Source of the DNA: an uncultured beta proteobacterium
GTDB lineage: Bacteria > Pseudomonadota > Gammaproteobacteria > Burkholderiales > Burkholderiaceae
Reading direction: 5' to 3'
Assembly (NCBI GenBank): GCA_903909925.1
Contig: CAIVXR010000021.1
Coordinates: 1 to 11,476 of the forward strand
Length of the DNA: 11,476 bases
Shown: in pieces, positions 6,313-11,476 of the stretch
Layout: the number at the start of each line of letters is the position of its first letter
Numbering within the stretch: position 1 is the stretch's first letter
The notes under the pieces: model-generated
Databases searched by the model: none
What the model was told of the DNA's origin: nothing
The model's input: only the letters and a program-made list of their open reading frames with translations
Program-made: the position numbers and the translations under genes

Positions 6313-7346
6313 TGCCGCAAACTCCTGATTCGAATCCTGTTGATTATATCGATGAAGAGGATTTCATCTCCCTAGATATCCCTTTAGAGATGGCTGGGGA
6401 GAGGCTCGACAAGGCATTGGCGCTGTCTTTGCCAGATTATTCTCGCAATCGATTGAAAGCCTGGGTTGAGACCGGGGCTGTCATGGTCGATGGAAAGGTC
6501 ACTAAAGCCCGTTATTTACTGCGTGGTGGGGAGAGTATTAAGGTCTTTCCACAAGAAATGCCTGAGCAATTTGCCTTTACCCCCCAAGACATTACCTTGG
6601 AGGTGGTTTATGAGGATCAGTCCATTATTGTGATTAATAAGCAGCCTGGGCTAGTGGTGCATCCGGCAGCAGGTAACTGGTCAGGCACCTTATTAAATGG
6701 ACTCCTATTTCGCTATCCAGAACTCAAGTCCTTGCCTAGAGCGGGCATTGTTCATCGTTTAGACAAGGACACCTCTGGATTAATGGTGGTAGCACGAACA
6801 GCGCATGCCCAAACCGCTTTAGTAAGACAACTTCAAGAGCGCACTGTGGGGCGTCGATATTTAGCTTGGGTATGGGGCGATGCACCAAGTCAAGGCAAAG
6901 TGCTGGCATCTGTTGGCAGAGATCAGCGCGATCGACTGCGAATGGCAACTGGTAATGTACAAGGAAAACCTGCGGCAACTTTATATCGTCGAATTGCAAA
7001 GGGCAGCTTTAGCGAATCGCCGATTGCTTTACTAGAATGCCGATTGGAGACTGGCAGGACACATCAAATCCGTGTTCACCTCGAGTCGCTTGGTTTTCCA
7101 ATCATAGGTGATCCTGTTTATCGTAAAAAAACTCCAGGTGTAGCTAAGACCCTCATTTTCGAGCGCCAAGCATTGCATGCCTATGCTTTAAGTCTGCAAC
7201 ATCCGCTATCTCATGAATGGATGACCTGGTTTTGCTTACCGCCTTCTGATGTTATGGATTTATTACCTCAAGTAGGCATGAGTGAGGAGGTCCTCCCAAA
7301 AGAAGAGGCTTTGCTGGCATCTATTCAGAACGACCATCAGCCATGA
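6306..7346 (+). CDS. rluD: 23S rRNA pseudouridine(1911/1915/1917) synthase RluD
   Basis: 346 residues from GTG 6306, with GAAAGG at 6290-6295 upstream. TTG 6312 is an alternative, and the frame stays open back to a TTG at 6273. The N-terminal S4 RNA-binding domain contains GERLDKALA and LPDYSRNRLKAWVETGAVMV. The RluA-type catalytic domain contains GIVHRLDKDTSGLMVVAR with catalytic Asp153, a CRLETGRTHQIRVHLESLG segment and IIGDPVY. It would modify helix 69 of 23S rRNA, a ribosomal inter-subunit contact. The match is better to RluD than RluC because of the PDYSRNR segment and context. An acidic N-terminal extension (DYIDEED) precedes the S4 domain. The stop overlaps the pgeF start by four bases. 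rluD next to pgeF and opposite bamD is a conserved proteobacterial arrangement. Confidence 0.93.
   Translation: MALPQTPDSNPVDYIDEEDFISLDIPLEMAGERLDKALALSLPDYSRNRLKAWVETGAVMVDGKVTKARYLLRGGESIKVFPQEMPEQFAFTPQDITLEVVYEDQSIIVINKQPGLVVHPAAGNWSGTLLNGLLFRYPELKSLPRAGIVHRLDKDTSGLMVVARTAHAQTALVRQLQERTVGRRYLAWVWGDAPSQGKVLASVGRDQRDRLRMATGNVQGKPAATLYRRIAKGSFSESPIALLECRLETGRTHQIRVHLESLGFPIIGDPVYRKKTPGVAKTLIFERQALHAYALSLQHPLSHEWMTWFCLPPSDVMDLLPQVGMSEEVLPKEEALLASIQNDHQP
6322..6326 (-). promoter_or_regulatory. Shine-Dalgarno supporting the upstream bamD start
   Basis: On the minus strand this reads AGGAG, 9 bases before the bamD ATG at 6312-6310. No comparable site precedes the internal Met10 codon, so it favours the longer N-terminus. 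Confidence 0.6.
6343..6348 (-). promoter_or_regulatory. Candidate -10 element for bamD inside rluD
   Basis: On the minus strand this is a consensus TATAAT. Transcription would begin near 6336, giving a leader of about 24 bases with AGGAG properly placed before the bamD ATG. No good -35 hexamer is visible at 16-18 bases. The box lies within the rluD coding sequence. Confidence 0.4.
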
Positions 7347-8104
7347 ATGTTATTAGACCGGTTTGGCCCGCTCCAGCAAGCATTCATTCGCTTGTCACCA
7401 CTAGGCAGGCGGGCAGCAGCAGCTCGCCATATGACTCTCTTAACCTGGGAGATCATGTGGGCGATGAACCATCTTGTGTGATTGCGAATCGAGAAGTTCT
7501 TCAAAAACATCTTCCAGCACAGCCACTGTGGTTAGCGCAAACTCACAGTATTGCGGTTAGCACGCCCAAGAGTCGACTTCAATTCTCAAGCGGACCTATT
7601 GAAGCTGATGCTGCAGTTACTGATAATCCAGATGAAGTCCTGGCAATTTTGACGGCCGATTGTCTGCCGGTACTAATTACCAGTGCTGATGGCAAAGTGA
7701 TTGGTGCTGCCCATGCTGGGTGGCGAGGATTATGTGACGGCATACTTGAAAATACGGTTAGCGAAATGCTTAAGCTTAGCGATCAATCTTACGCTGCAGA
7801 TTTAATGGTTTGGATGGGCCCAGCAATTGGCCCAGAATCATTTGAAGTTGGGCAAGACGTAGTGGGGCGCTTTATGGAATCAGGTGTACATGACATGCAA
7901 AAATGCTTTGTACCTATCGCCAACAAACCCGGGAAATATTTGGCTGATATTTATCAGTTGGCGCGCGAAAGACTGATCAGTATCGGTGTTAATGCCATCT
8001 ACGGTGGCGATCTTTGCACCGTTCAGGATGGGGAGCGCTTTTTCTCCTATCGTCGAGATGGGGCGACTGGACGTTTTGCCTCCCTGATCTGGGTTTCTAA
8101 ATAG
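7343..8104 (+). CDS. pgeF: Peptidoglycan editing factor PgeF / YfiH-family multicopper-oxidase-like (laccase domain) protein
   Basis: 253 residues, a typical length. The conserved metal/catalytic triad of the YfiH/YlmD/FAMIN family is present: His68 in QTHS, Cys107 in LTADCLPVLI and His124 in GAAHAGWRG. The MGPAIGPESFEVG segment and the C-terminal GGDLCT...FFSYRRDGATGR are also typical. In E. coli YfiH removes wrongly incorporated L-serine from peptidoglycan precursors; relatives act as purine nucleoside phosphorylases or adenosine deaminases, and older annotations say polyphenol oxidase. Cytoplasmic, with no signal peptide. The start ATG overlaps the rluD stop and has no strong Shine-Dalgarno of its own, so coupled translation is likely. 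A hairpin and a 107-base gap separate it from phaC. Confidence 0.9.
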   Translation: MNVIRPVWPAPASIHSLVTTRQAGSSSSPYDSLNLGDHVGDEPSCVIANREVLQKHLPAQPLWLAQTHSIAVSTPKSRLQFSSGPIEADAAVTDNPDEVLAILTADCLPVLITSADGKVIGAAHAGWRGLCDGILENTVSEMLKLSDQSYAADLMVWMGPAIGPESFEVGQDVVGRFMESGVHDMQKCFVPIANKPGKYLADIYQLARERLISIGVNAIYGGDLCTVQDGERFFSYRRDGATGRFASLIWVSK

Positions 8105-8128
8105 CCCAATTCTGTGCGGGTAAATACT

Positions 8129-8150
8129 ATAGCCCTACGGCTAGGGTTAT
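8129..8150. other. Hairpin between pgeF and phaC
   Basis: ATAGCCCTA and TAGGGTTAT form a 9-base-pair stem with one G-U pair around a CGGC loop. There is no T-run after it, so it is not a classical intrinsic terminator. It could slow transcription leaving pgeF, protect an mRNA end, or bind a regulator ahead of phaC. Confidence 0.5.
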
Positions 8151-8177
8151 TGCGTATAACCTAATATGCTTTATAGA
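8150..8177 (+). promoter_or_regulatory. Possible phaC promoter
   Basis: The AT-rich stretch after the hairpin has TTGCGT (8150-8155) and TATAGA (8172-8177) with a 16-base spacer, plus an alternative -10-like TATAAC at 8155-8160. Neither pair is close to consensus. I list it because phaC is the first gene after the only sizeable gap in this run, and GAAGAGA at 8200-8206 then places the ATG at 8212. Confidence 0.3.
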
Positions 8178-8211
8178 TCGAGAATGATCCTAATTAATTG
8201 AAGAGAACACT

Positions 8212-9834
8212 ATGTTTGCAGGCATGAATCCCAGTGCAACGCCATCTTTGGCGCCGCACCATATGGCGATGATCCCGCCAGAGCGTTTAGCAGATATTCA
8301 AAAAGAATATTTTGCAGAGTTAGCTCATATAGCGACCAATCCCGAGGCGATTGAAGTTAAAGATCGTCGGTTTGCCGGCAAGGCTTGGCATTCTTCTTGG
8401 AGCAAGGTGATTGCCGCCACCTATCTCCTCAATTCAAAACATTTGATGTCATTAGCCAAAGCAGTTGACGCGGACGAAAAAACGAAACAGAAAATTCTCT
8501 TTACGACTGAACAGATGATTGATGCGCTCTCGCCATCGAACTTCATTGCCACTAATCCAGAGGTTCTGGAAAATATTATTAGCACCCAAGGCCAATCAAT
8601 TCAAAAAGGAATTGCGAATCTGCTTGGTGATATGAAGAAAGGTAAAGTTTCACAGACCGATGAGAGTGCTTTTGAGGTCGGACAGAATATCGCCACTACA
8701 GAAGGCCATGTTGTCTTTCGCAATGAGCTATTTGAATTAATTCAATACACGCCACTTACAGAAACCGTCTTTGAGCGCCCTTATTTGATGGTTCCGCCTT
8801 GTATCAACAAGTATTACATTTTGGATTTGCAGCCCAATAATTCAGTAGTGCGCCACATGGTTTCTCAAGGCCATACCGTATTCTTAGTCTCCTGGAAAAA
8901 TCCGGATGCTTCGATGGCACAGATCAGTTGGGATGACTATGTTGGTAAGGGTGTGATTAAAGCGATTGAGGTTGTCAAAGAGATTGGTAACACTAAGCAA
9001 ATCAATGTACTTGGTTTCTGTGTTGGCGGCACCTTAACAACATCAGCCTTAGCAGTTCTCGCAGCACGTAATGAACATCCAGCAGCAAGCCTAACCTTAT
9101 TTACTACCTTATTGGACTTTACAAACACCGGTATTTTGGATGTCTTTATCGATGAGGGCATGGTAGAGATGCGTGAGAAAACGATTGGTAGTAAAGCGGG
9201 CAAGTACGGCATGATGTCTGGTTTAGATTTAGGCAATACCTTTTCCTTCTTACGCCCCAATGATTTAGTTTGGAACTATGTCGTTGAAAATTACCTTAAG
9301 GGTAATTCTCCGCCACCATTTGATTTGCTGTACTGGAATGGCGATTCGACCAATTTACCGGGCAATATGTATTGTTGGTACCTGCGCCATACCTATTTGC
9401 AAAATGACCTAGTAAAACCTGGCAAGCTCACCATTTGTGGGGAGAAGATTGACCTAGGCAAGATCAAGTGCCCTGCATATCTGTACGCATCTCAAGAGGA
9501 CCATATTGTTCCCTGGCAGTCAGCTTATGAGTCCACCCATCTTCTGAAGGGCAAAAATCGTTTTGTACTTGGCGCCTCTGGCCACATTGCAGGTGTGATT
9601 AATCCGCCAGCGAAGAATAAACGGTACTACTTTGAAAATAACAAGATTGCAGCAACCGCCGATGAATGGCTTGAGGGCGCAAAACAAATTACGGGTAGCT
9701 GGTGGCCCAACTATACGAAGTGGTTGGAGCAATTTGGTGGCGAGCAAAAACCTGCAAGCACCACCTTTGGTAATGCGAAGTATAAAAAAATGGAAGCTGC
9801 ACCTGGGGTATACGTTAAAGAGAAGGCAGTTTAA
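8212..9834 (+). CDS. phaC: Class I poly(3-hydroxyalkanoate) synthase PhaC
   Basis: 540 residues; the Cupriavidus necator enzyme has 589, the difference being mostly a shorter N-terminus. The alpha/beta-hydrolase domain holds the lipase-like box GFCVGG with nucleophile Cys270. The triad is completed by Asp430 in SQEDHIVPW and His458 in GASGHIAG. Other family marks are the PPCINKYYILDL strand, RHMVSQGHTVFLVSW, and YWNGDSTNLP. The enzyme polymerises (R)-3-hydroxyacyl-CoA, mainly 3-hydroxybutyryl-CoA, at the granule surface. Being single-subunit and over 500 residues, with no partner PhaE/PhaR-type synthase subunit beside it, it fits class I. phaB follows after 48 bases, with no phaA thiolase in between as there is in the C. 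necator phaCAB operon. Confidence 0.96.
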   Translation: MFAGMNPSATPSLAPHHMAMIPPERLADIQKEYFAELAHIATNPEAIEVKDRRFAGKAWHSSWSKVIAATYLLNSKHLMSLAKAVDADEKTKQKILFTTEQMIDALSPSNFIATNPEVLENIISTQGQSIQKGIANLLGDMKKGKVSQTDESAFEVGQNIATTEGHVVFRNELFELIQYTPLTETVFERPYLMVPPCINKYYILDLQPNNSVVRHMVSQGHTVFLVSWKNPDASMAQISWDDYVGKGVIKAIEVVKEIGNTKQINVLGFCVGGTLTTSALAVLAARNEHPAASLTLFTTLLDFTNTGILDVFIDEGMVEMREKTIGSKAGKYGMMSGLDLGNTFSFLRPNDLVWNYVVENYLKGNSPPPFDLLYWNGDSTNLPGNMYCWYLRHTYLQNDLVKPGKLTICGEKIDLGKIKCPAYLYASQEDHIVPWQSAYESTHLLKGKNRFVLGASGHIAGVINPPAKNKRYYFENNKIAATADEWLEGAKQITGSWWPNYTKWLEQFGGEQKPASTTFGNAKYKKMEAAPGVYVKEKAV

Positions 9835-9882
9835 GTAATTCATAAGAGTAATAGTTAACGAAGTTTTTAAAAGGGGAATGGA

Positions 9883-10623
9883 ATGTCTCAAAAAGTCGCA
9901 TATGTTACTGGTGGTATGGGTGGTATCGGTACCGCTATCTGCCAACGCTTAGCAAAAGATGGATTTAAGGTGATTGCTGGCTGTGGCCCGAATTCACCGC
10001 GTAAAGACCGTTGGTTGGGTGAGCAAAAGGCTCTTGGCTTTGACTTTATTGCCTCTGAGGGCAATGTTTCCGACTGGGATAGTACTGTTGCTGCCTTTGA
10101 TAAGGTGAAAGCCGAAGTAGGTCGCGTTGATGTATTAGTGAACAATGCAGGCATTACACGCGATAGCGTCTTTCGCAAAATGACGCCTGACGCATGGAAG
10201 GCTGTGATTGATACCAACCTCAACTCATTATTCAACGTTACCAAGCAAGTAATCGAAGGTATGGTTGAAAATAACTGGGGCCGTGTCATCAATATATCTT
10301 CTGTGAATGGTCAAAAAGGTCAGTTTGGTCAATGTAATTATTCAACCGCTAAAGCTGGTCTTCATGGCTTTACGATGGCCTTAGCCCAGGAAGTGGCCAC
10401 CAAAGGTGTTACGGTTAATACCGTTTCCCCTGGTTATATTGGCACCGATATGGTGAAAGCAATCCGTGAAGATGTCCTGGAAAAGATTGTTTCCGGCATT
10501 CCAGTGAAGCGCTTAGGAACCCCAGAAGAAATTGCTTCGATCTGCTGTTGGATTGCTTCTGCAGATGGTGGCTATGCGACAGGCGCAGACTTCTCCCTAA
10601 ATGGTGGTATTCACACTGGTTAA
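9883..10623 (+). CDS. phaB: Acetoacetyl-CoA reductase PhaB (NADPH-dependent SDR)
   Basis: 246 residues, the same length as C. necator PhaB and very similar to it by eye throughout. Classical short-chain dehydrogenase features are TGGMGGIG (residues 9-16), NNAG (87-90) and the catalytic set Asn112, Ser140, Tyr153, Lys157 in YSTAK. The GQKGQFGQ segment, which contacts acetoacetyl-CoA in the family, is intact. It reduces acetoacetyl-CoA to (R)-3-hydroxybutyryl-CoA, the PhaC substrate. FabG is the close alternative, but GCGPNSPR and the GQKGQFGQ loop favour PhaB. AGGGG at about 9872-9876 precedes the ATG. It is probably co-transcribed with phaC; the downstream gap carries the inverted repeats described separately. 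Confidence 0.95.
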   Translation: MSQKVAYVTGGMGGIGTAICQRLAKDGFKVIAGCGPNSPRKDRWLGEQKALGFDFIASEGNVSDWDSTVAAFDKVKAEVGRVDVLVNNAGITRDSVFRKMTPDAWKAVIDTNLNSLFNVTKQVIEGMVENNWGRVINISSVNGQKGQFGQCNYSTAKAGLHGFTMALAQEVATKGVTVNTVSPGYIGTDMVKAIREDVLEKIVSGIPVKRLGTPEEIASICCWIASADGGYATGADFSLNGGIHTG

Positions 10624-10726
10624 TACTGCAGTGCAACATTAACCATCTAAAACTTCAACGCAACAAAGCCGATTTATCTTTACTTCAAACTAGAGATAAA
10701 CTAAGCTGATGTTGCGTTGCAGTATT
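10622..10726. promoter_or_regulatory. Inverted repeat with three GCAACA motifs; candidate PhaR operator
   Basis: A 17-base arm at 10622-10638 is matched at 10710-10726 in inverted orientation (15 of 17 positions), 71 bases apart. Each arm contains a 12-base motif: TGCAGTGCAACA (10627-10638, +) and TGCAACGCAACA (10721-10710, -). A third copy, TTCAACGCAACA, lies at 10654-10665 (+). TGC/GCA-rich sites are known targets of PhaR proteins, and this is the leader of phaR itself, so autorepression is the likely role. The left arm starts in the phaB stop codon; the right arm ends 14 bases before the phaR ATG. I see no convincing -35/-10 pair in the gap. Confidence 0.6.
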
Positions 10727-10729
10727 CAG

Positions 10730-10735
10730 TAAGGA
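10730..10735 (+). promoter_or_regulatory. Shine-Dalgarno that fixes the phaR start
   Basis: TAAGGA, 5 bases before ATG 10741. An upstream in-frame TTG at 10717 lies inside the inverted repeat and has no such site. Confidence 0.65.
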
Positions 10736-10740
10736 AAAAA

Positions 10741-11301
10741 ATGGTTACCCGTACAAAGCGAGCTGGTGAAGACCGCCTCATTAAGAAATATCCCAATCGT
10801 CGTCTTTACGATACTCAGACTAGCTCCTATGTCACCTTATCCGACATCAAAGGCTTAGTGATGACAAACGAAGTGTTCAAAGTCGTTGATGCCAAGACTG
10901 ATGAAGATCTCACTCGCAATATTTTGCTGCAAATTATTCTGGAAGAAGAAGCTGGCGGCGCTCCCGTATTTTCCTCACAAATGCTTTCGCAAATCATTCG
11001 CTTTTATGGCAACTCCATGCAAGGCTTGATGGGTAATTATCTCGAGAAGACCATGCAGTCTTTTGTTGATATTCATAATAAATTAGGTGATCAAACAAAA
11101 GGTTTAGGTGCGGGCAGCACGCCTGAAGCTTGGTCACAAATGATGAATCTTCAAAATCCGCTCATGCAAGGCTTGATGGGTAATTACATGGAGCAGAGCA
11201 AAGATTTATTTGTGAAAATGCAAGAGCAATTGCAAGGCTCGCAAAATCTTTTTGGCAATTTCCCATTTACCTCTCAGCCCACTAAATCTGAAAAAGAATA
11301 G
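10741..11301 (+). CDS. phaR: Polyhydroxyalkanoate synthesis repressor PhaR
   Basis: 186 residues. The N-terminal PHB/PHA accumulation regulator DNA-binding domain contains RLIKKYPNRRLYDT (about residues 12-25) and SYVTLSDIKGLV, followed by DLTRNILLQIILEEE. The C-terminal accumulation-regulator segments contain two copies of MQGLMGNY, probably for oligomerisation and granule binding. In C. necator and Paracoccus, PhaR binds promoters of phasin genes and of phaR itself, and is released when polymer or its precursors accumulate. The ATG at 10741 gives an N-terminus like that of known PhaR proteins. No phasin gene is present in this window. The rimO start follows the stop by two bases. Confidence 0.95.
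   Translation: MVTRTKRAGEDRLIKKYPNRRLYDTQTSSYVTLSDIKGLVMTNEVFKVVDAKTDEDLTRNILLQIILEEEAGGAPVFSSQMLSQIIRFYGNSMQGLMGNYLEKTMQSFVDIHNKLGDQTKGLGAGSTPEAWSQMMNLQNPLMQGLMGNYMEQSKDLFVKMQEQLQGSQNLFGNFPFTSQPTKSEKE
11016..11186 (+). repeat. 24-base direct repeat inside phaR
   Basis: The 24 bases at 11016-11039 are repeated exactly at 11163-11186, 147 bases (49 codons) later and in the same frame. Both encode MQGLMGNY. The protein-level repeat seems to be a family feature, with each copy followed by a similar amphipathic stretch (LEKTMQSFVDI and MEQSKDLFVKM). The exact DNA identity is the unusual part. Confidence 0.75.
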
Positions 11302-11303
11302 TT

Positions 11304-11476
11304 GTGGCTGGAAAAATCGGCTTTGTATCCTTAGGCTGCCCTAAGGCGCTCGTTGACTCTGAGCTTATTCTCACGCAGTTAAGTGCCGAAGGCTATGAGA
11401 CTGCAAAAGATTACTCGGGCGCAGACCTAGTCGTCGTCAATACCTGTGGCTTTATCGATTCAGCGGTGGAGGAAAG
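11304..11476 (+). CDS. rimO: Ribosomal protein S12 methylthiotransferase RimO, N-terminal part; 3' truncated by window
   Basis: 57 codons plus two bases are visible from GTG 11304, two bases after the phaR stop. The translation opens MAGKIGFVSLGCPKALVDSE and continues to VVVNTCGFIDSAVEE, the UPF0004 (MTTase) N-terminal domain. Cys12 and Cys48 are 36 residues apart, matching Cys17 and Cys53 of E. coli RimO, the first two ligands of its N-terminal 4Fe-4S cluster. The protein is a radical-SAM enzyme that adds a methylthio group to the Asp88/89 side chain of ribosomal protein S12. The related MiaB is less likely given CPKALVDSE and CGFIDSA. There is no clear Shine-Dalgarno (only an A-rich phaR tail), so translation may be coupled to phaR. 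Confidence 0.93.
   Translation, partial: MAGKIGFVSLGCPKALVDSELILTQLSAEGYETAKDYSGADLVVVNTCGFIDSAVEE

Noticed and set aside
8129..8150. Intrinsic terminator after pgeF
   Set aside because: The stem is there but is followed by TGCGTATAAC rather than a T-run.
9520..9945. 141-codon open frame on the minus strand across the phaC end
   Set aside because: It is antisense to the conserved C-terminal catalytic part of phaC and the phaB start, has no ribosome-binding site worth noting, and resembles no family I know.
9888..10292. 134-codon minus-strand frame opposite phaB
   Set aside because: It mirrors the strongly conserved phaB coding sequence and has no independent support.
10673..10700. TTTATCT/AGATAAA stem as a phaB terminator
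   Set aside because: Only seven weak A/T-rich pairs with a 14-base loop and no T-tract. It may be part of the phaR regulatory region but is not a terminator.
10717..10740. Longer N-terminus for PhaR from TTG 10717
   Set aside because: The codon lies inside the inverted repeat, while ATG 10741 has a good Shine-Dalgarno and the family-type N-terminus.
1..11476. Mobile element, CRISPR array, tRNA or rRNA genes, defence island
   Set aside because: No terminal inverted repeats with a transposase, no regularly spaced repeats, no cloverleaf or rRNA-like stretch noticed. Nearly every base belongs to housekeeping or PHA genes.

Overview
The window looks like chromosomal DNA of a betaproteobacterium of the Burkholderiaceae. 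Polynucleobacter or a close relative is my best guess, from moderate GC, the PhaB, PhaR, PhaC and RimO sequences, and the lplT/alr and bamD/rluD/pgeF/pha/rimO arrangements. The genus is inferred from memory of protein sequences, not from a search. The DNA is densely coding: the largest gaps are about 117 bases (phaB-phaR) and 107 bases (pgeF-phaC). I see no tRNA, rRNA, CRISPR array, phage or insertion sequence.

Region 1 (1-2902, + strand) is a tightly packed run. It holds the 3' end of a biotin-dependent carboxylase alpha subunit (propionyl-CoA type), a VOC protein resembling methylmalonyl-CoA epimerase, tsaB (tRNA t6A synthesis), rimI (S18 N-acetyltransferase) and a 168-residue protein. That last protein has the N-terminal GITQW signature of DNA polymerase III psi (HolD) on a body that looks like a cysteine-free, non-catalytic relative of uracil-DNA glycosylase. 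Several junctions overlap by 1-4 bases, which suggests coupled translation.

Region 2 (2899-6312) is envelope-related. lplT (lysophospholipid flippase, - strand) is divergent from alr (alanine racemase, + strand). alr converges on bamD (outer-membrane assembly lipoprotein, - strand).

Region 3 (about 6306-11476, + strand) starts with rluD and pgeF. These are followed by a polyhydroxyalkanoate cluster: phaC (synthase), phaB (acetoacetyl-CoA reductase) and phaR (regulator), with no phaA thiolase in between. The window ends in the first 57 codons of rimO. PhaB makes (R)-3-hydroxybutyryl-CoA, PhaC polymerises it, and PhaR is expected to sense polymer and repress its targets.

The most notable non-coding signal is the phaB-phaR gap. 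It has a 17-base imperfect inverted repeat and a third copy of the same 12-base GCAACA motif, a good candidate for the PhaR autoregulatory operator. Other points of interest are the psi/UDG-like protein, substituted metal ligands in the VOC protein, an altered lysine motif in Alr, and head-to-head overlapping 5' ends of bamD and rluD.
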